This document shows, piece after piece, positions 37,845 through 46,272 of a DNA stretch of 64,000 nucleotides. The notes beneath the pieces are model-generated. The model made no database searches, was not told where the DNA came from, and worked only from the letters and a program-made list of their open reading frames with translations. This DNA comes from Bartonella sp. CM31XJBT (GTDB lineage Bacteria; Pseudomonadota; Alphaproteobacteria; Rhizobiales; Rhizobiaceae). Location: the NCBI RefSeq assembly GCF_028618555.1, contig NZ_JAQITD010000008.1, positions 28,596-92,595 of the forward strand. The letters run 5' to 3'. Each line of letters starts with the position of its first letter. Positions within the stretch are counted from its first letter, which is position 1. A program made the translations under genes and the position numbers.

Positions 37845-40829
37845 TTAGAAACGATAACGTATTCCGCCAGACAAATTGGTGCCAGATACACCGGCTTTTT
37901 GCAGTTTTTGCCGATAGCTGATATCGGCGTTTAGTACGATATTTTGAGAAAGATATGCGTTCACCCCCATGCCTCCCTCAACTGAGGAGCCGGTAGGATC
38001 AACATGAAAGGTATCAGCAATTTTTATTGTTTTACCATCGCCAAAAGTTCTGATAACATTCATTTTACCATAGAAGGAAACAGCCTTGTTTTCTTCAACA
38101 GCCATTATCGTTTTTGTTAAACGTCCACCAAAACGGATCAACCATTGATGTGGATTGCCCATGTCTACTTTTAAGCCATTGGTATCTGAGAAAATATCAA
38201 ACATGAGATTTTGATAAATGAATTGAGCTTGTGGTTCAAAGACCAGCCCTTTTGTATTGGTTGCTAATTTCTGACCAATGGTTGCAGATATATTAAGCAT
38301 CTCGGTGCCATCCAATTTTGCGGCATTCCCAACAAGAGCCGTGGTAATATTTCCTTTTAAGGTTCCGTAAGAAAGAAGTGTGTTTAGATATATACCATTG
38401 CTATGTTGGATGCTGCTGTAAGCGGCAAGAGACCATTTATCAAGAGTTGTCTTTTCAGAATCTTGCATCTCTTTGGGCGTAAAGGCAAGTTTTCCGTATG
38501 TTCCTAAAAGACCAAAATGTGTGCTTATGTCTTTACCTTCCAAGGCGGCTAATATGACACCTATTTGTAAAGCAGTATAGTTTACATCAGCACCATAGCC
38601 ATAATGTAATGGATCGCGGTTGGAAGATAAGGTGACTTTCTCGCCGTAGGAAGAGAAAAAGATACCATTTTTTTTATTGTCTTTTGCCCCAAATACTATT
38701 GTGCGCATATTATCTAACAACGCGTTTTGATTGTTTACATCAGTAAATCCAGCAGAAAACAAAGTATTAGATATGGTTAAATAGTTTGCTACCTGTGGTA
38801 AAAGGGCTCGAACCTTTTTATCCTTATCAATGTAGGCATTCTGTAAGCGAAAATCCCAGAAATTACTGTTTTTACCAAAAAGATTTTGGCTCTCATGAGA
38901 TGTTCCAGGTTTATAGCCTGTAAGTACATACTTATAAGGTTGTTTCCCTATTGTCATATAGTTTCCTGCTAACGTGAAGGAATTTTCATTTGCTTGTCCG
39001 GAAACTTGAATGATTGAAATCCCATGTGTCCCTAAAGGAAGTGACGCCATGCGTTCTTCCCAAACAGCAGAGCTATCGGTTATTTTTTTATCTGTTTCTT
39101 GGAGATTGATGTGAACAACAGTACTCCCTGAGACATCACCATTAATCACAATGCGATCAGTCTGTTGCTCCGTGATAGGAGAATGTTTATTCCATTGAGT
39201 ATTTACATAAATTTCTGCAACACCTGTTGCACTGTAAACCGCTGCTGTGTGGGTCGTTTCGTCTTCTTGCGAAAGATTAGGTCCTATAAACAGAGTTTGA
39301 TAATGTCCCTCCACTGGCTTGTCAAACATAATGACACTGTCTGTAAGGTGCAATTCAGAAAGATTAGAGTATGATTTTTCATCAACATCAAACTGTCTAT
39401 AGTCATTTAAAATATTATCATTATTTGTGGCATTTTTATTCGCCTTTAAAAGCCATTTCGTCCCCTCTTTTAGATCAAAAACTGTTCTATTATCTTTAGA
39501 AGTTCTTACCCGACCTTCTAAAGAAGAGTGGTCTGCAACTAATGTAATAGTGTTTGTGGAGGCACTTTCGTTCTTTATATTTTTTAATAAAATATCGGCA
39601 TGGACTTCTGAATTTTTAAGGTTGACTTCTCCGTCTACGCCTGTTCCATAAAGGTTGATACCGCTACCATGTTCAACAAAAAGCTTTGTATTCTCTAGGG
39701 TTACTTTATCTTTATTAGGAATAGCTTGTTCTTGAACGACATTGTTATTCCTTTCAGCATTGCGTGTATATTGTTTTCTAGGGGTATAGTATTGATTATT
39801 GCGGAAAATAATACCGTCTGCTTCATGATTTCCCGTGACATGTACGCTTGAATCCTTAAGTTTGATTGTGCCCCTCATGTTTAGCAAACCAGCTGTTTCT
39901 GCTGTTGCAGTAATACCTGTAGCATCAATTTCTCCACCATCTGATACGCTTAGTGCAACAAAACGTGCATCAACTGTTCCCCCTATCATGTTGACTTTTG
40001 AATTATTTCCATCTGCATGTACAGCAAAACCATTGTCTTGAATTTTTTTGTTATGTAGCGTTATGGTCTTACCGTTTGTAGCCTCAACTCCAGAGCTTAT
40101 ATCCTCAGTTTGTGCAGGTTTTTCAGGTTGTTTTGTTGGCGATATTGGTTTTTCAAGCTCTGATTTTGCAGATACCTTTTGTGTTGAGGCAGATTGCACG
40201 GGCGCTGGTTTTATGAATTTTGGCGGTACCGGTAATGCTGATTGTCCAGTTTCTAGCCTTAAAGATATTGGCTGTGCGAGTTCTGGTTCTTTAGGCGTTG
40301 GCGATAGCTCTGTTGTTAGTCTTGTAGCTTCCGTGCTTGTAGGTTCTGACTGTGAGGATACAGCAGAATTTTCGGGCGTTTTTTTTCTGGAAGAGTTTGT
40401 AGAAGAGGATGGCGCCCCTGAACGTCTTCTAGATTTTGCTTCCATTCCTGTCGTTGAAGCTGTTCCTATCGCTGGAGATTGTGTAATAGTGTCTTGTGTG
40501 GCTGTAGGGGTAGATTGTACATCTTCTGTATTTCCTTCAAGTTGCGTTTTGGGAGGTAGAGTGCTCGTGGAAGTAGGCGTTGTAGATTCACTCCCTGTAG
40601 GAGAAGAGCTTCTGGTCGTTCTTGTAGACCTAGATGTTGAAGGTGGATACGAAGATGATGCATTTGAATAGGGATTAGAAGTTCTGGATGCACCTATTTG
40701 ATGAGTGGGTTGCAGAGAAGAGAGAGCTATCGTAGGTTGTGTATTCGTATCATGAAGAGCATTAGACAAGCTGGTGGAAGAACAAAACAGAACTCCAGAA
40801 ACTGTGTATAGTAAAAAACTTTTTTTCAT
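37845..40829 (-). CDS. Iba-like autotransporter with Ser/Thr/Pro-rich N-terminal passenger
   Basis: 994 residues. A signal peptide (KKSFLLYTVSGVLFCSSTSLSNA) is followed by a low-complexity Ser/Thr/Pro region (about 40-240), then a beta-helix passenger (about 250-690; GNNSKVNMIGGTVDARFV, LTDSVIMFD) and a C-terminal barrel of roughly 290 residues beginning after LPQVANYLTISNTLFSAG and ending GGIRYRF with terminal phenylalanine. It would be secreted by the type V pathway and displayed on the cell surface. Its barrel is close to those of the following genes, while its N-terminal disordered region is unique here. The Iba (inducible Bartonella autotransporter) label is by family resemblance and location near virB. 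Confidence 0.9.
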   Translation of the reverse strand: MKKSFLLYTVSGVLFCSSTSLSNALHDTNTQPTIALSSLQPTHQIGASRTSNPYSNASSSYPPSTSRSTRTTRSSSPTGSESTTPTSTSTLPPKTQLEGNTEDVQSTPTATQDTITQSPAIGTASTTGMEAKSRRRSGAPSSSTNSSRKKTPENSAVSSQSEPTSTEATRLTTELSPTPKEPELAQPISLRLETGQSALPVPPKFIKPAPVQSASTQKVSAKSELEKPISPTKQPEKPAQTEDISSGVEATNGKTITLHNKKIQDNGFAVHADGNNSKVNMIGGTVDARFVALSVSDGGEIDATGITATAETAGLLNMRGTIKLKDSSVHVTGNHEADGIIFRNNQYYTPRKQYTRNAERNNNVVQEQAIPNKDKVTLENTKLFVEHGSGINLYGTGVDGEVNLKNSEVHADILLKNIKNESASTNTITLVADHSSLEGRVRTSKDNRTVFDLKEGTKWLLKANKNATNNDNILNDYRQFDVDEKSYSNLSELHLTDSVIMFDKPVEGHYQTLFIGPNLSQEDETTHTAAVYSATGVAEIYVNTQWNKHSPITEQQTDRIVINGDVSGSTVVHINLQETDKKITDSSAVWEERMASLPLGTHGISIIQVSGQANENSFTLAGNYMTIGKQPYKYVLTGYKPGTSHESQNLFGKNSNFWDFRLQNAYIDKDKKVRALLPQVANYLTISNTLFSAGFTDVNNQNALLDNMRTIVFGAKDNKKNGIFFSSYGEKVTLSSNRDPLHYGYGADVNYTALQIGVILAALEGKDISTHFGLLGTYGKLAFTPKEMQDSEKTTLDKWSLAAYSSIQHSNGIYLNTLLSYGTLKGNITTALVGNAAKLDGTEMLNISATIGQKLATNTKGLVFEPQAQFIYQNLMFDIFSDTNGLKVDMGNPHQWLIRFGGRLTKTIMAVEENKAVSFYGKMNVIRTFGDGKTIKIADTFHVDPTGSSVEGGMGVNAYLSQNIVLNADISYRQKLQKAGVSGTNLSGGIRYRF

Positions 40830-40882
40830 ATGGATGTATTCCTAAATGTTTCCCCTCTCTTAATAGAAGATAAAACCTTGGC

Positions 40883-40926
40883 CTCATTATGTTTATTTTG
40901 TAAGAGACAAAACGAAACATAATGAG
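40883..40926. promoter_or_regulatory. 12-bp inverted repeat between two autotransporter genes
   Basis: CTCATTATGTTT (40883-40894) and AAACATAATGAG (40915-40926) are perfect arms around 20 bases that include ATTTTGTAAGAGACAAAACG. A similar core, ATTGTAAATAACAAAACGAA, lies upstream of the genes at 43189 and 46273, so this may be a shared promoter or operator element. No T run follows on the minus strand. Confidence 0.5.
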
Positions 40927-40962
40927 AGCACGTTATATTTCAAGATAGGAATATAAGTATTT

Positions 40963-43041
40963 TTAAAAGTGATAGCGCATTCCAGCGGAAATATTTATTG
41001 CAGAGATGCCATCTTTTTTGAGTTTATGTTGATAGCTGAGATCACTATGAAGCTCGATATTTTGCGATAAGTGCGCTTGAATACCAAAACCACCTTCGAT
41101 TAAAGATTCCATAGCAGCAAACGGAAAGTTTTCACTAAAAGTGTTGATCATGTTCAGTTTGCCGTAGAAGGAAAGGGCATGGCCTTTGTTTTGTGTCAAA
41201 CGTCCACCAATACGGAGCAACCATTGATGAGGTTTGCTTATGTCTATTTTAGAGTTATCGCCATCTGATTTAGAGTTATCGTCATCTGAGAAAGAGCTCC
41301 TATCTGATAAAGAACCAAGCATGAGACGTTGATACACAAGTTGTGCTTGCGGTTCTAGGATTACACCTTCCAAACTGGTTGACAGTTTTTGACCAATAGT
41401 TGCAGCGGCTCCTAATGTTTTACTATTCTTCACTTTTGAGGTATGTTTGATGAGAGCTGTGGCGTTATTTTCTTTGAAAATCCCATAAGAGAGAAATGCA
41501 CTTGCATAGATGCCACTGTCATGCTGAATATTTCCATATGCGGTGAGTGACCATTTATCAAACATATTTTTTTGAAAGCTCTCCTTGTTTTTAGGAGTAA
41601 AAGATAATTTTCCGTATGTTCCGAAAAGGCCAAAGTTGCTGCTGATATTTTTATCTTTTAGCGCTATTAATGTTGCTCCTGCTTGCAATGCAGCATAGCG
41701 AATATCTGCTTGGACACCATCTTGTTCTGCTTGAACCTTGGAAGAAAACGTGCTCTTATTGCCATAAGAGGATAAGAAAACGCTTCTTTCTGGATGATCT
41801 TTGGGTTCAAACATTGTTATTTGCATATTGTCTAACAAGATATTTTGATTGTTGACATCACTAAACCCAACAGCAAACATCGCGATAGGCATGACTAAAG
41901 AGCTTTCTTCTTGTGGTGTAAGAATTGTTCTTTTTGCTGTCCCTTCAAGAGAAGTAGAAGTTGCGGTTGCTTTATCATCATCTGTAAGTTTAGAGGTGCT
42001 CTCTGTAGCCGCGGTAGCGGTATTTCCAACTTTTGGGAGCAAATTCATATGCGCTTTTTCGGATGGAAGAGTCGTTTTCGATTCCGAGGAAGTGGTGTTT
42101 GTTTGGGGATCAATATCAGATTGCGAATTTTCATTTATTTTAGGCTGTCTCATTCCATGATCTGTTCTTGTGAATGAATTGTCCTTTGAATTATCCTTGT
42201 GTTGGGCAGCAACATGAGCGGGTGGTAATTTATCACTAGAGCGTCTTTGTCTTGTACTGGAGACAATAAGAGGTTGTCTATTCTCTTCAGATGAAGGAGA
42301 GGTTATATCTCCTTTTCTCTCCACGTTGGTTATTTCATTATTGTTCAAAGCTTCTAATACCGCTTTGCGTAAAGTATTGGAAAGTTCCTTGTTGTGTTCT
42401 TGTAAAGCACTATCTATTTGTACTGCTTTATTTTGCAGTTCAAACCAATTATGATTGTCTTGGCTCACCCATTGTTGGCGCGCGGTATTAAAACGCTGTT
42501 GATTATCAGCATCAAGAATTTTTTCTGCTTGCACGGCATCGGAAACTACTTTGTCGTAGCCACGTAATAAATTTTCTCTTGTTTTTAATCGGTTCTGACG
42601 TAATTGTTCAAGGTATGCTATGGCTTTCATCATATGTTGCATATCCAGATGGTGTTTGTTTGCCATGGCTTGGGTACGTATATTATCCATTTCGTGGTTC
42701 ACTACGTTCATATGTGCATCAGAACCGTAACGACTTTCACCTGCAAAAGAGTTGTTAATCGTATCTCTTACACGATCCATATGATTTTCAAGTGCTTGGT
42801 TGAAGTGCGAATTATCTTCCATCATGGCGCCAGAGGCTATCTTCTCAAGATTTTTTTCTGCTTGTGTTGGTGTGTTTATTGAATCAATGGCATGGCGATA
42901 TTGTTCAGGTAATTTCATGATCCCTTCAAGAGCATGGCGTTCCTGGTGGCTTAGACCAGAGTCGGTGCTGGTAGATGTGAAATTAAAAGAAGAAAAAAAT
43001 AAAGCACAAGCGGCTGTACATAACAAAATATTCTTATGCAT
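40963..43041 (-). CDS. Autotransporter with alpha-helical (CAMP-factor-like?) passenger
   Basis: 692 residues. After a signal peptide (NILLCTAACALFFSS) residues about 30-235 are charged and helical (LEKIASGAMM, MKAIAYLEQLRQNRLKTREN, EHNKELSNTLRKAVLEAL), with none of the beta-helix repeats seen in the neighbours. A Ser/Thr-rich linker (about 240-380) leads to a barrel (about 385-692; FAVGFSDVNNQN, ending AGMRYHF) homologous to the adjacent genes. Bartonella CAMP-like factor autotransporters (Cfa) combine a helical CAMP-factor-like passenger with such a barrel; this gene has that layout, but I cannot confirm the homology by eye. Confidence 0.85.
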   Translation of the reverse strand: MHKNILLCTAACALFFSSFNFTSTSTDSGLSHQERHALEGIMKLPEQYRHAIDSINTPTQAEKNLEKIASGAMMEDNSHFNQALENHMDRVRDTINNSFAGESRYGSDAHMNVVNHEMDNIRTQAMANKHHLDMQHMMKAIAYLEQLRQNRLKTRENLLRGYDKVVSDAVQAEKILDADNQQRFNTARQQWVSQDNHNWFELQNKAVQIDSALQEHNKELSNTLRKAVLEALNNNEITNVERKGDITSPSSEENRQPLIVSSTRQRRSSDKLPPAHVAAQHKDNSKDNSFTRTDHGMRQPKINENSQSDIDPQTNTTSSESKTTLPSEKAHMNLLPKVGNTATAATESTSKLTDDDKATATSTSLEGTAKRTILTPQEESSLVMPIAMFAVGFSDVNNQNILLDNMQITMFEPKDHPERSVFLSSYGNKSTFSSKVQAEQDGVQADIRYAALQAGATLIALKDKNISSNFGLFGTYGKLSFTPKNKESFQKNMFDKWSLTAYGNIQHDSGIYASAFLSYGIFKENNATALIKHTSKVKNSKTLGAAATIGQKLSTSLEGVILEPQAQLVYQRLMLGSLSDRSSFSDDDNSKSDGDNSKIDISKPHQWLLRIGGRLTQNKGHALSFYGKLNMINTFSENFPFAAMESLIEGGFGIQAHLSQNIELHSDLSYQHKLKKDGISAINISAGMRYHF

Positions 43042-43126
43042 AGAGATGTTCCTTAAGATATTTTCTTTGTTTTGCTAAAAATGAACCACTTTTTGACACA
43101 TTGCGTTTTTTTGTAATGTAGCAAAA

Positions 43127-43161
43127 TATAAGCAGCACTGTTTTTCATCTCAGCGCTGCTT
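43127..43161 (-). terminator. Terminator of the 803-residue autotransporter gene
   Basis: AGCAGCACTG and CAGCGCTGCT form a stem with one mismatch. The minus strand then runs into TATATTTTGC. Confidence 0.65.
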
Positions 43162-43188
43162 ACGCGTCAAAATAGAGAGCTAAGATTT

Positions 43189-45600
43189 CTAAAAGCGATA
43201 ACGCATTCCACCGGAAAAATTAATTCCAGAGAACCCAGCTTTTTGAAGTTTATGTTGGTAATTAACGTCAGCATGAAGTGCGATATTTTTAGAAAGCTGC
43301 GCGTTAATGCCAAGCCCACCTTCAAGGGACGAGCCCATAGAATCGAGATGGAAAGATTCCATAACATCGATAGTGCGCTTCTCACCAAAAGCTTTGATGA
43401 CATTCAATTTACCATAAAAAGAAAGAACACGATCTTTTTCAATAGGAAGCATTGTTTTTGTTAAACGCCCTCCAATACGGACCAACCATTGATGAGGGGG
43501 CTTTATATTAACTTGGAAGCCATCAATATCTGAAAGAGTGCCAAAGGCAATATGTTGATAAATAAGTTGTGCTTGTGGTTCAAATGACACTCCTTCAACA
43601 CCAGTTGCTAGTTTTTGTCCAACGGTAGCTGATATATTTAATGTATCCGTATTGTTTAATTCTGTGGTGTTGCCGATAAGGGCTGTTGTAATATGTCCGT
43701 TTAAAATGCCGTAAGAGAAAAGTGCATTAACATAGAGACCACTGTCATGGTGGAGGTTCCCATAGGCCGTAAAGGACCATTTATCCAGTATGCTTTTGTC
43801 AGAACCTTCCATATCCTTTGGCGCAAAAGCGAGCTTTCCATATGTGCCTAAAAGACCAAGATTCGCGGTCATATTTTGATTTTCTAACGTTGCTAATGTC
43901 ATGCCTGCTTGTATAGCAGCATAGTGAACATTAGCACCATAACCATATTCCAATGGACTACGGCTGGAAGATAACGTCATCTTGTTGCCATAAGTCGATA
44001 AAAATATCCCTTTCTGTTTATGACCTTCTAATCCGAAAACTGTTGAGTGCATATTATCTAACAGTGTATTTTGATTGTTTATATCAGCCAAGCCAGAGGA
44101 GAATATTGCATTATGCATAACCAAATAGCTTGCCATTTGAGGAACAAGAGCTTTGATCTTTCCTTCATCATCGAGAGTCGCACTTTGCAAGCGGAAATCC
44201 CAGAAATTCTCATTTTCTTCCAAGGGAGCTTGTCCGTTGTTTTCTTTTCCAAGAGATGATGCATTGGTATTTTGCGCATCTTGCTTTTTTGATTCTTGTG
44301 GTATTGCGCTTAAATGACTTTGTGCCCTATCAGCTTTCCCACGGCTGGATGTTGGTCCATAGCCATTGAGTATGTATTTATAGGGTAATCCATCCATTGT
44401 GGTGTAGCCATTTGCCAGCGTGAAGGCGGTTTCTTCTGCTTTTCCAGACACTTGAACAAGTGAGAGACCACGCGCATTCAAAGGAATTGAATCTTCTTCA
44501 TCATCGAATGGTTCTGCATGCTTTGAAAGATTGTTGAAATAGATCGTTGTGGTGCCTGAGACATCACCATGAACAAGAACACGGTCAGTTTTTTGTTGTT
44601 CTTTTGTAAGACCATTACTCCATTCGGTATTAAAGTAAATCCTTGCGTTGCCCAATGCATTGTAAACCGTTGTTGCATCGGAGCTTCTGTTTTGCTCTGC
44701 TTTTTGTGGATGTCTTCCTACATGCAAGGTTTGATAATGATTGTCTGCTAGTTTATGTGGTGCGTTAAATATGATAGAGCTATTATTAAGGTTTAAGACT
44801 GAAACGATTGATTGTGCACGTTTCTTAAGATCAAGGAGCTTATAATCAAATAGACTAAAACTATTTTCCAATTCAAATAGACTAATTTTTAAATGCCACT
44901 TGCTGTTATTGTTTAGGGTGAAAACTGTTGTATTTTGAGGAAGTGTTTTTGCTCTTCCTTCCATAATCGAATTATCAGCGTCTAATGTAAAAATAGTAGG
45001 TTGAATCTCGACGAATGGTGAGACTTCATTTTTTAATAACACATCAGAGCGAATTTCTGAGTTTTTAAGGTACACTGCGTTAGTTTTAGAATAATAAGGT
45101 CCGAAAATACCTACACCGTCGTTTACAAGAAGTTTTGTATTATTAAGAATTGCCTTGTTTACAACTTCTTCTCCTTCTTTTATTGTAGAGCTTAGAATAT
45201 AACCAAAATTGATACCATAGACTTTGCTGTGGCCTATGACTCTTAATGTTGAATCTTCAATATGGATTATACCGTTTTTGAGTGACAAACCATGCTCTTC
45301 TGCCCTTCCTACAATTCCTTTGGCATTAATTTGACCACCTGACGTTGCAGAAAGCAAAGTAAAGCCTGAGTGCATTGTTGAGTTTGTAATGGTAATATGA
45401 CCTTTTTTAGCAACCACGGCATCATACTTACCACGAACAAAAACATTATGAAGGCTCTTCTCTTCTCCATTAGCTACTTGGACCGTAGGAATCTCAAGAG
45501 GTTGTCTATTTGCATAAGTTGGAGCAAAATGAGAAAAAATGAAAGTTCCAGCAATTGTACATAACAAAAAATTTTTCTTATAAATATATTTCTTACACAT
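43189..45600 (-). CDS. Iba-like autotransporter, beta-helix passenger
   Basis: 803 residues. The signal peptide (KNFLLCTIAGTFIFSHFAPTYA) is identical to that of the 825-residue gene. The passenger has beta-helix rungs (KKGHITITNSTMHSGFTLL, IHIEDSTLRVIG), the pertactin-like RVLVHGDVSGTTTIYF region and the WDFRLQSATLDDEGKIKALV junction. The barrel ends GGMRYRF. It is a paralogue of the 46273-48750 gene along the whole length. Confidence 0.9.
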   Translation of the reverse strand: MCKKYIYKKNFLLCTIAGTFIFSHFAPTYANRQPLEIPTVQVANGEEKSLHNVFVRGKYDAVVAKKGHITITNSTMHSGFTLLSATSGGQINAKGIVGRAEEHGLSLKNGIIHIEDSTLRVIGHSKVYGINFGYILSSTIKEGEEVVNKAILNNTKLLVNDGVGIFGPYYSKTNAVYLKNSEIRSDVLLKNEVSPFVEIQPTIFTLDADNSIMEGRAKTLPQNTTVFTLNNNSKWHLKISLFELENSFSLFDYKLLDLKKRAQSIVSVLNLNNSSIIFNAPHKLADNHYQTLHVGRHPQKAEQNRSSDATTVYNALGNARIYFNTEWSNGLTKEQQKTDRVLVHGDVSGTTTIYFNNLSKHAEPFDDEEDSIPLNARGLSLVQVSGKAEETAFTLANGYTTMDGLPYKYILNGYGPTSSRGKADRAQSHLSAIPQESKKQDAQNTNASSLGKENNGQAPLEENENFWDFRLQSATLDDEGKIKALVPQMASYLVMHNAIFSSGLADINNQNTLLDNMHSTVFGLEGHKQKGIFLSTYGNKMTLSSSRSPLEYGYGANVHYAAIQAGMTLATLENQNMTANLGLLGTYGKLAFAPKDMEGSDKSILDKWSFTAYGNLHHDSGLYVNALFSYGILNGHITTALIGNTTELNNTDTLNISATVGQKLATGVEGVSFEPQAQLIYQHIAFGTLSDIDGFQVNIKPPHQWLVRIGGRLTKTMLPIEKDRVLSFYGKLNVIKAFGEKRTIDVMESFHLDSMGSSLEGGLGINAQLSKNIALHADVNYQHKLQKAGFSGINFSGGMRYRF

Positions 45601-45714
45601 AGATATGCCTTTAGTATTTGGTATGCTTTGATGCTTACTTCATTCCCCTGATGGCGCAAGTACCCAGTCAGTTTTTTATATCATTATGTTTTTATTGTAA
45701 ATAACAAAACGAAT
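45498..45714 (-). repeat. Duplicated signal-peptide and promoter block, copy A
   Basis: About 217 bases nearly identical to 48647-48863, covering the first 34 codons, the ribosome-binding site and the upstream region with ATTGTAAATAACAAAACGAA. Confidence 0.85.
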
Positions 45715-45764
45715 ATTAAATTTTGTTATTTATCGTTTTAAAATTGGTCTTATAAGAACTTTTA

Positions 45765-45860
45765 AAATAGAAAGCGCAATGCAGTGAAGATGGATTTCAG
45801 AAAACCTAGCTTGATAAGTATTTTTGTTTTAAAGTGCTAAGAACCAAAATATTTTGCAAG
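45765..45860 (-). pseudogene. Short scar of an autotransporter 3' end
   Basis: The minus strand retains codons resembling the barrel end (LSYQHKLKKAGFS...RYRF) around agaaagcgcaatgcagtgaa and aaacctagcttgataag, but with stops. Confidence 0.5.
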
Positions 45861-46201
45861 GATGTTTGTTTCTTAAGGCTGTTATTATGAAAACTCTAAA
45901 AGTTTTTAGAGAAGATTTGTTGCGCGCTTGCAAAAAGCTTTCAGATGGTTTTCTTGCATATAGAATTATTCACTATGAATTTTTTTGATGTAAAAAAACT
46001 AAAATATTTTGTATTTTTATCAATATATAACAGTTTTTATTGAATCTATTCGATTTTTATAAATCAAAAAGGCAGCTCTCTTGAGATTTCAATCGTCATT
46101 GAGAGATAAAGAATTTTATTGTATTTGGTTTGAATGAAATTAATCCTTTTAAGAAAGCTGTATAGAAAGAACCGTTATTAATGGTTCTTTCCGAAAGATT
46201 G

Positions 46202-46236
46202 CAAAAAAGCAGTACATTCGTACTGCTTTTTTTATT
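46202..46236. terminator. Bidirectional-looking terminator of the 825-residue gene
   Basis: AGCAGTAC (46208-46215) pairs with GTACTGCT (46220-46227), flanked by A6 on one side and T8 on the other. Confidence 0.85.
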
Positions 46237-46272
46237 AAAAATGAATAGATTATCAGTTGTTTTTGCTTTTTC

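Larger units (their letters stand above)
45601..46272. other. 0.67 kb spacer with an autotransporter 3'-end scar
   Basis: From the right-hand gene end leftward it holds a bidirectional hairpin (46202-46235), AT-rich sequence, a scar of an autotransporter 3' end at about 45765-45860, and the duplicated upstream block (to 45714). Confidence 0.6.

Noticed and set aside
40048..40671. 207-codon plus-strand frame
   Set aside because: It is antisense to the Ser/Thr/Pro-rich passenger, and low complexity on the coding strand leaves the other strand open.
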